Assembly (NCBI GenBank): GCA_965232985.1
Contig: CBDDRC010000005.1
Span: forward strand, 1-64,000
Length of the DNA stretch: 64,000 nt
Source: JADFDG01 sp965232985
GTDB taxonomy: Bacteria; Pseudomonadota; Gammaproteobacteria; Pseudomonadales; JADFDG01
Direction of reading: 5' to 3'
This document shows positions 16,488 through 25,431 of the stretch, piece by piece. Within the stretch, counting starts at the first letter, position 1. Every line of letters starts with the position of its first letter. The position numbers and the translations under genes are program-made. Under the pieces are notes generated by a model. The model made no database searches, had not been told where the DNA came from, and saw only the letters and a list, made by a program, of their open reading frames with translations.

Positions 16488-16580
16488 GGTGCGTCATCAC
16501 CCATAGCCGATCCGGCACCGTGCTTATAATGTGCCCGGCGGATACCGTTCCGGGTTCGCTGCACCTAATCCGGACTTTCC

Positions 16581-17120
16581 ATGCGTTATTGCAGTACCTG
16601 TGGCAGCGACCAGCTTGCTTTTGAAGTGCCGGTCGGGGACTCGCGCCCGCGGCACGTTTGCAAGGCCTGCCAGATCATTCACTACCAGAATCCGCGGGTA
16701 ATCGCCGGCTGCCTCGTCACGTACGAAGAGAAGGTATTGCTGTGCCGACGCGCCATCGAGCCACGCCGTAATTTCTGGACGTTGCCGGCGGGTTTTCTCG
16801 AAAACGGCGAGACACTGCAGGAAGGTGCCGAACGGGAGACCTGGGAAGAAGCCGCAGCGAAGGTGGATATCGACGAGCTTTATGGCGTGTTCAATCTGCC
16901 GCACATCCACCAGATCTACGTTTTCTACCGCGGCCGGCTGGTGAACGGCGAGTTCGGTGTTGGTGAAGAATCACTGGAAACCCGGCTGTTCACCGAACAT
17001 GAGATCCCCTGGGATGAACTGGCTTTCCCGACCATCCACAAAACGCTGAAGTACTACTTTGCGGATCGCCAGACAAACACGTTCCCCGTGCGCGTACGCG
17101 ACATACCGCGCAGAAAATAA
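16581..17120 (+). CDS. Nudix hydrolase with N-terminal zinc ribbon
   Basis: A 179-residue protein. Residues 1-35 form a zinc ribbon (CSTCG and CKACQ), and the Nudix box lies near 75-97 (GFLENGETLQEGAERETWEEAAA). The PRVIAGCLVTYEEKVLLCRRAIEPR segment places it with small zinc-ribbon Nudix enzymes that act on nucleotide diphosphate derivatives such as ADP-ribose or NADH. The C-terminal part lacks the SQPWPFPxS motif of NudC, so NAD decapping activity is not implied. It diverges from the CoA-type Nudix gene. Confidence 0.87.
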   Translation: MRYCSTCGSDQLAFEVPVGDSRPRHVCKACQIIHYQNPRVIAGCLVTYEEKVLLCRRAIEPRRNFWTLPAGFLENGETLQEGAERETWEEAAAKVDIDELYGVFNLPHIHQIYVFYRGRLVNGEFGVGEESLETRLFTEHEIPWDELAFPTIHKTLKYYFADRQTNTFPVRVRDIPRRK

Positions 17121-17162
17121 CTCCGTAAAGAACGCAAACCTGCCGCGGCAGCGTACAGCCAC

Positions 17163-18074
17163 TCAGGTGCGCGCCGCATTCGCCGCAATCAATTCCACCC
17201 AGCGCGCAAACAGGCCCGTCGGGAAATCGTGGCCCATGCCTGCGATCACCTCAAGCTTCGCGCCCTTGATCAACTGCGCGCTACGCTTGCCGCCGGCAAC
17301 GCGCACCAACGGATCATCAAGACCATGGATTATCTGCGTCGGCGCCCGCACACCGTCAAGCACCTGCTCGAAGGAACCGGTGGCAAGAATGCCGTGGGTC
17401 TGGCGCAGGATGCCGGCTGGACGATAGGCCCGATCGAATGCGCTCGCCGCCATCCGCTGCCGCTCCGCAGGCGGGGTTGGAAACCCGGGGCTGCCGATCG
17501 TCTCGAACATGGCCGCCGTGCGCGCGATCACCGCAGCGCGATCATGTTTCACACCAAACGGCGGCGCGAGCTTCACGAGTACCGCGAGTTTCGGCAACGG
17601 CAGTTTCGGATTGTTGGTGCTCGACATGATCGAGGTGAGCGACAACACGCGCTCCGGATAAATGCCGGCAACAATCTGCGCGATCATCCCGCCCATCGAC
17701 GCACCGACCATGTGTGCCTTGCGGATATTCAACGCATCGAGCAGGCCAATCGTGTCCTTCGCCATGTCGTACAGTGTGTAATTGGCATCGAGCCTGGCGC
17801 CGAATTTCGCGCGCAGCATGTCCTTCTGCAAGTTAAAACGGACGCGGTTGTTGCCACTGCCGGACAACCCGATATCGCGGTTGTCGAAACGGATCACGCG
17901 AAAACCCTGCTGCACGAACATTTCGCACAATGGCTCCGGCCAGTGGATCAACTGACAGGCCAGCCCCATCGCCAGCAGCACCGGCTCGCCACCCTGCGGC
18001 CCAGCAATCTCATAGGCGATTTTCAGCTCGCCGACATCGGCCTCGCCATGCTCCCAGGTCAACGTGCCCATCAA
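17163..18074 (-). CDS. Alpha/beta fold hydrolase
   Basis: A 303-residue cytosolic hydrolase. The oxyanion region is LLAMGLACQLIHWPEPLCE, the nucleophile elbow is GASMGG near residue 125, and the likely catalytic His is in GMGHDFP near the end. RVIRFDNRDIGLSG resembles the group that includes aclacinomycin methylesterase-like and chloroperoxidase-like enzymes. Substrate unknown. It overlaps the upstream YqfO-like gene by four bases (ATGA), so the pair is coupled. Confidence 0.87.
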   Translation of the reverse strand: MMGTLTWEHGEADVGELKIAYEIAGPQGGEPVLLAMGLACQLIHWPEPLCEMFVQQGFRVIRFDNRDIGLSGSGNNRVRFNLQKDMLRAKFGARLDANYTLYDMAKDTIGLLDALNIRKAHMVGASMGGMIAQIVAGIYPERVLSLTSIMSSTNNPKLPLPKLAVLVKLAPPFGVKHDRAAVIARTAAMFETIGSPGFPTPPAERQRMAASAFDRAYRPAGILRQTHGILATGSFEQVLDGVRAPTQIIHGLDDPLVRVAGGKRSAQLIKGAKLEVIAGMGHDFPTGLFARWVELIAANAART

Positions 18075-18382
18075 AATGACTCCAGTTTGAGCACGGCATA
18101 GGCCGGCTCTTCATAGGGATGCGCGGCCTTCAGCGCCGCGACGACCGCAGCAACGCATGCGTCCTGCACCATCAACTCAACGCGGTACTCCGCCACTTGC
18201 GCCACTACGCCCACCGCACCGAGGTGCGGGTTGGCACCGGCAAGCGGCCGAAACTGCCCCTGGCCTTTTACCTGCCAGGCACAGTGGTCGTATTGGCCAA
18301 TGCGACCACCGCCCGCAGCAAAAACAGCCGCCTTCACCGCTGCAAGCTGCGCTTCAGGCACATAGAAAAACAGGTGGTACAT
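18071..18382 (-). CDS. YqfO/NIF3 C-terminal domain-like protein
   Basis: A 103-residue protein resembling the small regulatory domain inserted in NIF3/YqfO proteins and also found free-standing. It begins MYHLFFYVPEAQLAAVKAAVFAAGGG, continues GQYDHCAWQVKGQGQFRPLAGANPHLG, and ends AHPYEEPAYAVLKLE. The YDxCxW and HPYEEPAYxV motifs are diagnostic of this fold. Its function is unknown; related domains show a PII/CutA-like ferredoxin fold. It is coupled by ATGA overlap to the hydrolase gene downstream. Confidence 0.85.
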   Translation of the reverse strand: MYHLFFYVPEAQLAAVKAAVFAAGGGRIGQYDHCAWQVKGQGQFRPLAGANPHLGAVGVVAQVAEYRVELMVQDACVAAVVAALKAAHPYEEPAYAVLKLESF

Positions 18383-18445
18383 TGGCCAACCCCAGCGATG
18401 ATCGCGACCGGATGACTGACGATAACCAACAAAGAGGATCAGCCT

Positions 18446-19120
18446 TCAGGATGATCGGAACATTTCCCGCATTGCGATCCAGATACCGTCAGCGTGCACT
18501 GTCTGTTCACCATTGACATAAAAGCGGCCTTCACAAAAAAGTTTACGCCCTTCGGTACGCAACACACGCGCTTCCATGTCGATATCGGTCTTCAGCGGCG
18601 TGCCGCGAATGAAGCGGATATTGAGCGTGCCGGTAACGCCGAGGGTCCCGGTAATATCCTGGGTCTTCGCCATCAGCACGTCGAGCATCGCCGCAACAAT
18701 ACCGCCATGCACTCGCCCGGGCGGACCCTGGAACGGCAGGCCAAGGTTCGCCTTGCCACGCACCACATCACCGTCGAGCCACAATGTCATCGGCGGAGAA
18801 ATCGGCGTCGAGAGGCCGGTAAAAATCTCGTAATCGACGATATCGAGCACGTCCTGGTGCGAGGCCGTACGGTTGAACAATCGCTCATATATCCCCGACT
18901 GCGAACGCCGACCGAAACCGGTTGTCTTCGCAGCCGCCGCTTCCAGATCTGCGGCAATTGCCTCAATTTCAGCCAGCGTTGCATCGCACCGCACCATGCG
19001 GTCGGCAACTTGCTTCAGCGCCTCGCCGATGCGGCGACGCACAACGTACTCGGCCGTGGGTTCCGGCACCTCGCCGATGCGGAAATCCCCCAAGCCATAT
19101 TGCTCACGGGTCTCGGTCAT
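18446..19120 (-). CDS. PaaI family hotdog thioesterase with N-terminal extension
   Basis: A 224-residue protein. The hotdog domain occupies about residues 95-220, with the PaaI-type signature PPGRVHGGIVAAMLDVLMAKT and GTLNIRFIRGTPLKTDI. The first ~90 residues form a helical region (EALKQVADRMVRCDATLAEIEAIAADLEAA) absent from minimal PaaI proteins of ~140 residues. Members hydrolyse acyl-CoA thioesters; the substrate is not evident. It ends upstream of the YqfO-like gene and begins 15 bases after purL stops, so it may be read from the purL transcript. Confidence 0.83.
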   Translation of the reverse strand: MTETREQYGLGDFRIGEVPEPTAEYVVRRRIGEALKQVADRMVRCDATLAEIEAIAADLEAAAAKTTGFGRRSQSGIYERLFNRTASHQDVLDIVDYEIFTGLSTPISPPMTLWLDGDVVRGKANLGLPFQGPPGRVHGGIVAAMLDVLMAKTQDITGTLGVTGTLNIRFIRGTPLKTDIDMEARVLRTEGRKLFCEGRFYVNGEQTVHADGIWIAMREMFRSS

Positions 19121-19135
19121 TGCCGGATACTCCTT

Positions 19136-22100
19136 TTAACCCACCCAACGGCGGGCGTTGCGGAACAAACGTAGCCAGGGGGCGTCCTCGTGGCCGCGCC
19201 AGCCATCCGGAATCCATGCCTGTTGCACCGTGCGGAACACGCGCTCCGGGTGCGGCATCATGATGGTGGCGCGGCCGTCACGCGTGGTAAATCCGGTGAC
19301 GCCTGCAGGCGAGCCATTCGGGTTGCCCGGATAACGCTCGGTCACTTCACCGTAGTTGTCGATATAACGCAACGTGACCAGCCGGCCAGCCGCATTCTGC
19401 GCCAACACCTCGCCCGCCACCTCAACGCGGCCTTCACCGTGTGCGACCGCGATGGGTATCCGGGTTCCGGCCATGCCGGCCAGTAGTATCGACGGCGATT
19501 CAAGCACTTCCACCAGCGCCGTGCGCGCCTCGAACTGCTCGCTGGTGTTGCGCACGAAACGCGGCCACAGATCGGCGCCCGGCACGATATCCTTGAGCTG
19601 CGACAGCATCTGGCAGCCGTTGCAGATTCCCAGCGAGAACGTATTTTCGCGCGCAAAAAATGCCGCGAAGCGATCGCGCACCTGCGCATTGAACAGCACT
19701 GATTTCGCCCAGCCGCCGCCGGCACCCAGCACATCGCCGTAAGAAAATCCGCCGCAGGCAACCAACCCGCGGAAGTCTGCCAGCGTTACACCGCCGGCAA
19801 CAATATCGCTCATGTGTACGTCAATCGCGGCAAAACCGGCACGATCAAATGCCGCCGCCATTTCGATGTGACCGTTGACGCCCTGCTCACGCAGAATCGC
19901 CACCTTTGGCCGTGACAAATTAAGAAATGGCGCGGCAATGTCTTCCAGATGATCGAAAGTCACCCGCACGTTGAGGCCCGGATCCTGGTTGTCGGCAATC
20001 GCCGCGAATTCCTGCTCTGCGCAGACCGGATTATCACGCAACGCCTGAATGTGAAAACTGGTCTCGCTCCACAGTGACTGCAGGCGGGCACGCGTGTCTG
20101 CAAACAGCTCGGCAGCGCCTTCGCGGACAATGATGTGCTGCCCGGCGATGGCACTGCCGATCCGGTGCACGTGTGACTCAAGGCCATGCCGGGCCAGGAT
20201 TTTCAGCGCCCGCGCAGTGTCGACGCTGCGTATTGCCAACACCGCGCCAAGTTCCTCGCTGAACAGAATGCCCTCAATACCTCCGTAACTCCCGCGCAGA
20301 GCGGCGATGTCGATCTCGATGCCGCAACGGCCGGCAAAAGCCATTTCCAGCAGCGTCGTGATCAGCCCACCGTCACTGCGGTCGTGGTAGGCAAGCAGCA
20401 GCTCGTCCTGCAGCAATTCCTGAATCGCGGTGAAAAAATTCTTGAGCAGATCAGCGTCGATATCCGGCGCAGAATGACCGAGTTGATTGCAGACCTGCGC
20501 CAGCGCCGAGCCACCCAGGCGATTGCGGCCGGCGCCCAGATCGACCAGCAGCAGCACGTTATCGATTTCGGGACGCAATTGCGGGGTCACGGTTTTGCGG
20601 ATATCCGTGACTGGCGCAAATGCCGTAACAACCAGCGACAGCGGCGCAGTAACCGACTTCTGCTGGCCACTGTCTTCCCAAACGGTGCGCATCGACATCG
20701 AATCCTTGCCCACCGGAATGGTAATGCCGAGTTTCGGGCAGAACTCCATGCTGATCGCGCGCACGGTGTCAAACAGCGCCTGATTTTCGCCCGGGTGGTT
20801 CGCCGCTGCCATCCAGTTCGCCGACAGATTGATGCGATCGATTCCGGCGATGCGCGCGCAGGCAATATTGGTCACCGCTTCACCGATCGCCATACGACCG
20901 GATGCGGCGGGGTCGATCAGCGCCAGCGGCGGCCGCTCGCCGAGCGCCATGGCTTCGCCGGCGAAGGTATCGAATGCTGCGGCAGTCACCGCACAATCGG
21001 CTACTGGCACTTGCCAGGGGCCGACCATCTGTTCACGCGCAACCAAACCGGTAACCGAGCGATCCCCAATTGTGATCAGGAACGATTTCGATGCCACCGT
21101 CGGCAGCTTCAGGACGCGATCAACCAGTTCGGCAAGCGGCAATTTCGGCAGCGCCAGCAACGGCTGCACAAGATTTTTCCGCGCAAAACTGCGCAGCATC
21201 CGTGGCGGCTTGCCAAGCAGCACCTGCATCGGCATGTCGACCGGCCTGTTGTTGAACAGCGAATCACTGACTATCAACTGGCGCGCCTCGGTCGCTTCGC
21301 CGAGCACTGAATAAGGCGCGCGCTCGCGGCGGCAGAATGCCTCGAACACCGGCAGTTGTGCCGGCTCGACAGCCAAGACATAGCGCTCCTGCGCCTCGTT
21401 GCACCAAATCTCGACCGGGCTCATGCCCGGCTCGTCACTGGGAATTTTCCGTAATTCGAAATGCGCCCCGCGCTGCCACTCGTGAACCAGCTCCGGCAAC
21501 GCATTGGACAAACCGCCGGCACCGACATCATGCACCGAGACAATGGGATTGGCGGCGCCCAGCGCCCAGCAGGCATCGATCACCTCCTGACAACGACGCT
21601 CCATCTCCGGGTTGTCGCGCTGTACCGAAGCGAAATCGAGATTCTCGCTGGACGTACCGGAGGCCATCGACGACGCAGCACTGCCGCCAAGGCCAATCAG
21701 CAACGCCGGGCCACCGAGCACGATAATTTTCGCGCCGGCGCGAATCTCGTCTTTCTCGACATGCATCTCGCGGATATTGCCCAGCCCGCCGGCAACCATG
21801 ATGGGCTTGTGATAGCCGCGCACTTCGCGGCCATTGTGCGTCTGGACTTCCTGTTCATAGCTGCGGAAGTAACCGCAGATGTTCGGCCGGCCGAATTCGT
21901 TATTGAACGCGGCGCCGCCGAGCGGGCCTTCGATCATGATGTCGAGCGCACTGGCGATGCGGTCGGGCTTGCCGTAGGCCACTTCCCATGGCTGCACGAA
22001 ACCGGGAATACACAGGTTGGAAACGGTGAAGCCGGTGAGGCCCGCCTTCGGCTTTGAACCGCGGCCGGTGGCGCCTTCGTCGCGAATCTCGCCACCGGAA

Positions 22101-23050
22101 CCGGTTGCAGCACCGGGAAACGGCGCAATCGCGGTCGGGTGGTTATGAGTCTCGACCTTGCAAAGAATGTGTATCGGCTCGCGATGATAGCTGTACTCGT
22201 GGCTGCGCGGATTGGCGAAGAAACGACCGCCGATGGCACCGGCCAGCACCGCCGCGTTGTCCTTGTACGCCGAGAGCACACCGCCCGGATGCTGCTCGTA
22301 GGTATTCTTGATCATCTTGAACAGCGAGCGTTCCTGCTGCTCGCCATCAATGATCCAGTCCGCATTGAAAATCTTGTGTCGGCAGTGCTCGGAGTTCGCC
22401 TGCGCGAACATCATCAGCTCGGTATCGGACGGGTTGCGGCCGAGCTGCCGAAATGCGCCCACCAGGTAATCGATTTCATCCTCGGCCAGTGCCAGCCCGA
22501 GTTCACCGTTGGCATGCACCAACGCCTCTCGACCACCGGCCAGGATATTCACGCTCGTCAGCGGCTTTGCGGCATGGGCGCTGAACAACACCGCAGCGCC
22601 ATCGAGACGATCAAGAACGACTTGCGCCATCCGGTCATGCAGCTGGCGGCGAACGGCCGCCTCTTCCGGGAGCGTCAGCGGCGCGTTGGCCGTCAGGTAA
22701 CAGGCAACACCGCGTTCAATCCGCCGCACAGCCGTGAGCCCGCAGTTGTGGAGGATGTCGGTCGCCTTGCTCGACCAGGGCGAGACCGTCCCCGGCCGGG
22801 GGATGACCAGCCGCAGACCGGCGCCGTCCAGTGGTTCATCAACCGGCGTTTCGATGCCTGCCGCCTGCGGCCCGTAGGTCAGCAGCTGATCGAGGACGGC
22901 GCGTTGCCCGGCTGTCAGCGGGTCGGCGTCGAGCAGATGGACGAAAAATGTCCGGATTCCGGTAATGCCCGGTGCCAGCGTCTGCACTGCCGTCAATAAC
23001 TTGCGCAAGCGGAAAGCGGAAAGTGCCGGGGCACCACGCAGAATCAACAT
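19136..23050 (-). CDS. purL: Phosphoribosylformylglycinamidine synthase, large single-chain form
   Basis: Converts FGAR, ATP and glutamine to FGAM, the fourth step of purine synthesis. At 1304 residues it is the fused PurL of gammaproteobacteria. Visible blocks are the N-terminal domain (1-150), a linker with MMFAQANSEHCRHKIFNADW, and synthetase motifs KVETHNHPTAIAPFPGAATGSGGEIRDEGATG and SVHDVGAGGLSNALPEL. The C-terminal glutaminase domain shows nucleophilic Cys in LGICNGCQML and the His-Glu end of MPHPERVFR. mltF and tadA follow in the same order as in E. coli. The start is at MLILRGAPALS. Confidence 0.97.
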   Translation of the reverse strand: MLILRGAPALSAFRLRKLLTAVQTLAPGITGIRTFFVHLLDADPLTAGQRAVLDQLLTYGPQAAGIETPVDEPLDGAGLRLVIPRPGTVSPWSSKATDILHNCGLTAVRRIERGVACYLTANAPLTLPEEAAVRRQLHDRMAQVVLDRLDGAAVLFSAHAAKPLTSVNILAGGREALVHANGELGLALAEDEIDYLVGAFRQLGRNPSDTELMMFAQANSEHCRHKIFNADWIIDGEQQERSLFKMIKNTYEQHPGGVLSAYKDNAAVLAGAIGGRFFANPRSHEYSYHREPIHILCKVETHNHPTAIAPFPGAATGSGGEIRDEGATGRGSKPKAGLTGFTVSNLCIPGFVQPWEVAYGKPDRIASALDIMIEGPLGGAAFNNEFGRPNICGYFRSYEQEVQTHNGREVRGYHKPIMVAGGLGNIREMHVEKDEIRAGAKIIVLGGPALLIGLGGSAASSMASGTSSENLDFASVQRDNPEMERRCQEVIDACWALGAANPIVSVHDVGAGGLSNALPELVHEWQRGAHFELRKIPSDEPGMSPVEIWCNEAQERYVLAVEPAQLPVFEAFCRRERAPYSVLGEATEARQLIVSDSLFNNRPVDMPMQVLLGKPPRMLRSFARKNLVQPLLALPKLPLAELVDRVLKLPTVASKSFLITIGDRSVTGLVAREQMVGPWQVPVADCAVTAAAFDTFAGEAMALGERPPLALIDPAASGRMAIGEAVTNIACARIAGIDRINLSANWMAAANHPGENQALFDTVRAISMEFCPKLGITIPVGKDSMSMRTVWEDSGQQKSVTAPLSLVVTAFAPVTDIRKTVTPQLRPEIDNVLLLVDLGAGRNRLGGSALAQVCNQLGHSAPDIDADLLKNFFTAIQELLQDELLLAYHDRSDGGLITTLLEMAFAGRCGIEIDIAALRGSYGGIEGILFSEELGAVLAIRSVDTARALKILARHGLESHVHRIGSAIAGQHIIVREGAAELFADTRARLQSLWSETSFHIQALRDNPVCAEQEFAAIADNQDPGLNVRVTFDHLEDIAAPFLNLSRPKVAILREQGVNGHIEMAAAFDRAGFAAIDVHMSDIVAGGVTLADFRGLVACGGFSYGDVLGAGGGWAKSVLFNAQVRDRFAAFFARENTFSLGICNGCQMLSQLKDIVPGADLWPRFVRNTSEQFEARTALVEVLESPSILLAGMAGTRIPIAVAHGEGRVEVAGEVLAQNAAGRLVTLRYIDNYGEVTERYPGNPNGSPAGVTGFTTRDGRATIMMPHPERVFRTVQQAWIPDGWRGHEDAPWLRLFRNARRWVG

Positions 23051-23296
23051 GAGGGGTGGGCCTCAACGCAAAAGTAGGCAAAAACGGGCGCCATGATAAC
23101 TGAGGCCAGGCAGACGACGGCAGGGAAATGGCGTGTTGTATGGCTTGAGAAGAGGCAGCGCCAAGCCGCCCTGGCGACTCAGCTAAAGGTGCTAACTAAC
23201 GGAATTCCTTAGGAATCAGGTACCAGAAAACCCGACCGTTCAGCGGCTTGTCGCCCTATCACAAGCCCGTCCTGCCCTGTGTCGAACAATGCCGTT

Positions 23297-23312
23297 GGGG
23301 GGTTCGCCCCCC
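23297..23312. repeat. Six G / TTCG / six C hairpin
   Basis: A perfect 6-bp GC stem closed by the exceptionally stable TTCG tetraloop, in the purL-mltF gap. No U-run follows on either strand, so it is not a typical intrinsic terminator; it could be a leader RNA element or an insulator. Confidence 0.55.
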
Positions 23313-23361
23313 CATGCTACTGTCCGCCGCGTTAGTGTGAACCTGTTCTCATACAGTGCCA

Positions 23362-23450
23362 GCGGCCCGGGTGATCAAGGAGAGAGGCAACTCCCCGGGT
23401 GCAGGCGAAAGACGGCAATCCTGCCGCCACAACCTCTTTAACCACAAGAG
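23362..23450 (+). promoter_or_regulatory. Putative structured 5' leader of mltF
   Basis: Several complementary segments lie just ahead of mltF. CCGGG at 23367 pairs with CCCGG at 23394, enclosing GAG/CTC. GCAGG at 23401 pairs with CCTGC at 23420, while CGGC/GCCG (23413-23426) is a mutually exclusive alternative. CTCTT at 23434 pairs with AAGAG at 23446. The last AAGAG is the only Shine-Dalgarno-like sequence before the ATG at 23464. No known riboswitch class was recognised. Confidence 0.35.
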
Positions 23451-23463
23451 CGACTGACATCTG

Positions 23464-24921
23464 ATGAGCTGGGCCAACCGATTTCCTTCCCTGCGATCAC
23501 GGGCATCCACGGCGATTGCTGTCGTCGGCGTGATTGTCGTCACCGGCATCTTGCTGACCGCCCGCGGCCGCGACGCCGGTATCGATGCCATTCACCAGCG
23601 TGGCGAACTGGTCGTCGCCATCCGCCAGGGGCCCGCCTCCTACTACCTCAACTCATTTGGGCAAGCCGGGTTCGAATACGATCTGGCACAAGGTTTTGCC
23701 AATGACCTCGGCGTTTCACTGAAACTGGTCAGTGTCGACAGCGCCGAAGAAGGCTTGGAGCTGGTCAACAGCGGCAAGGTCGATCTTGCCGTGGGCGAGG
23801 CACAGACCGTTGGCCGAACCAAACAATTTGCCTTCTCGGTGCCCGTGCAGTCCGTTACCCAGCACGTCGTCTGCGCTGTCTCCCGCGAACGACCGCTGCC
23901 GGCCACCGTTACCGAACTCGCCAACCGCCGGCTGGTCGTCACCGCCGGCAGCCATCACCTCGAACAGCTTGCCGATCTGCGCGCTGCCGTGCCGGAGTTC
24001 ACCTGGCAATCTCTTGACGGCGCCAGCGAGGAGAACCTGCTTGGCCATGTGCACCAGCAGCAAGCTGACTGCGCCGTGGTCGATGCCACCGAATGGGAAT
24101 TCCAGCGTCACCTGTTCCCTGATCTGCAAGTCGCATTCGACCTGCCGAAGCCCACGTTCTTTGGCTGGGCACTCGCACGCGGTCGCGACAGCAGCCTGCG
24201 CACCGCAGCCAATGCCTATCTCGCCAGCCGCCTGACCGATGGCACGGTTGCCGCGCTGCAGGATCGCTACTTTGCGCATCTGCAGACCCTGACCCGGATT
24301 GATGGCAAGCGCTTTTATAAGGCTGTCCGTTATCGCTTGCCGACCTATGTGGATGCCTTCCGCGAGGAAGCTGCCCGCAATGACATCGACTGGCGTCTTC
24401 TTGCTGCGGTCGCCTACCAGGAATCACTGTGGGACCCGGCAGCGCAATCACCAACCGGGGTCCAGGGGCTGATGCAGCTCACGCTCGACACGGCCATGGA
24501 ACTGGGTATCGACGACCGTACTGATCCAATCGCCAGCATCAAGGGTGGTGCCCGTTACCTGCGCCAGATCCTCAACCAGTTGCCGGCTGATATCCCCGAA
24601 GCCGACCGCACCTGGATGGCGCTCGCCGCCTACAACGCCGGTGTGGCGCATGTGCAGGATGCCCGCGAGCTCACCCGCAAGCGCGGCGGCAACCCGAATG
24701 CCTGGGCTGATGTCCGCGCCAACCTTGCCCTGCTCAAACAGGAGCGGTGGTACTCGCAAACACGCTATGGCTACGCACGCGGCGCCACCCAGGCCATTAT
24801 TTACGTGCGCCATGTGAGCCGCTATTACGACCTGCTCGTGCTCGCCAGCAACAGTGCTTCCCACGGCGAGATGATGCTGGCGATGGGCGGCAGTGCCGCG
24901 CACGCGGCGACAGCCAACTAA
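23464..24921 (+). CDS. mltF: Membrane-bound lytic murein transglycosylase F
   Basis: Cleaves peptidoglycan glycan strands to 1,6-anhydro products at the periplasmic face. The 485-residue protein has an N-terminal membrane segment (about 16-32). A periplasmic solute-binding-like domain (about 40-270, VVAIRQGPASYYLN, GFEYDLAQGFANDLGV) follows. Then comes an SLT lysozyme-like domain with catalytic Glu in AVAYQESLWDP, then SPTGVQGLMQLTLDTA and ALAAYNAGVAHV. This domain order is unique to MltF. It is placed between purL and tadA as in E. coli. Confidence 0.95.
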   Translation: MSWANRFPSLRSRASTAIAVVGVIVVTGILLTARGRDAGIDAIHQRGELVVAIRQGPASYYLNSFGQAGFEYDLAQGFANDLGVSLKLVSVDSAEEGLELVNSGKVDLAVGEAQTVGRTKQFAFSVPVQSVTQHVVCAVSRERPLPATVTELANRRLVVTAGSHHLEQLADLRAAVPEFTWQSLDGASEENLLGHVHQQQADCAVVDATEWEFQRHLFPDLQVAFDLPKPTFFGWALARGRDSSLRTAANAYLASRLTDGTVAALQDRYFAHLQTLTRIDGKRFYKAVRYRLPTYVDAFREEAARNDIDWRLLAAVAYQESLWDPAAQSPTGVQGLMQLTLDTAMELGIDDRTDPIASIKGGARYLRQILNQLPADIPEADRTWMALAAYNAGVAHVQDARELTRKRGGNPNAWADVRANLALLKQERWYSQTRYGYARGATQAIIYVRHVSRYYDLLVLASNSASHGEMMLAMGGSAAHAATAN

Positions 24922-24940
24922 AACCGGCCCGGGTAACGCC

Positions 24941-25423
24941 TCAGCCGCGCCGTGAGCGAAAAAAGTCGCTCAGCAGTGCCGCGCATTCATCCGCCAGAAC
25001 GCCACTGCGCGTCGCAACGCGATAATTGAGATGCGGCAGTGCAAGTGCCGCGAGGCGGGAGCGCACACTGCCGGCCTTCGGTTCGTCGGCACCGTAAATG
25101 ACTTCGCGAACGCGGGCATGCACCAGCGCGCCGCAGCACATCAGGCAAGGCTCCAACGTCACGTAGAGATCGCAGTCGGGCAGACGGTAGTTGCCGATGC
25201 GGCTTGCCGCATCGCGCAGCGCCACCACTTCCGCGTGCGCAGTCGGGTCGTGTGCAGAAATAGGCTGATTGAAGCCTTCGCCGATGATGACGCCGTCTTT
25301 CACCACCACCGCGCCGACCGGCACTTCACCACGCGCCGCACCTTCTGCTGCAAGGGCAAGCGCGCGGCGCATGAAGCGGATGTCGTCGCTGCTACTCACG
25401 GCAAGCACGACCGCGCAGAACAA
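24941..25423 (-). CDS. tadA: tRNA-specific adenosine deaminase TadA
   Basis: Deaminates A34 to inosine in tRNA-Arg(ACG). The zinc-binding deaminase motifs are HAEVVALRDA and EPCLMCCGALVHARV, and GYRLP-like NYRLPDCDLYVTL follows the family. The ATG at 25423 gives 160 residues; a GTG eight codons in would give a form closer to standard and cannot be excluded. It is convergent with mltF across 19 bases and lies nine bases downstream of doxX. Confidence 0.94.
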   Translation of the reverse strand: MFCAVVLAVSSSDDIRFMRRALALAAEGAARGEVPVGAVVVKDGVIIGEGFNQPISAHDPTAHAEVVALRDAASRIGNYRLPDCDLYVTLEPCLMCCGALVHARVREVIYGADEPKAGSVRSRLAALALPHLNYRVATRSGVLADECAALLSDFFRSRRG

Positions 25424-25431
25424 TCACGGGA

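Larger units (their letters stand above)
23051..23463. other. 413-bp divergent intergenic region between purL and mltF
   Basis: No gene is seen here. The first ~170 bases next to purL hold no clear promoter hexamers. An imperfect palindrome (GGAATTCCTTAGGAATC) lies near 23200-23216, a GC hairpin with a TTCG loop at 23297-23312, and a possibly structured RNA leader for mltF at 23362-23450. Confidence 0.6.

Noticed and set aside
23297..23312. GC hairpin with TTCG loop as an intrinsic terminator of purL or mltF
   Set aside because: It lies upstream of both divergent genes and has no U-run on either strand.
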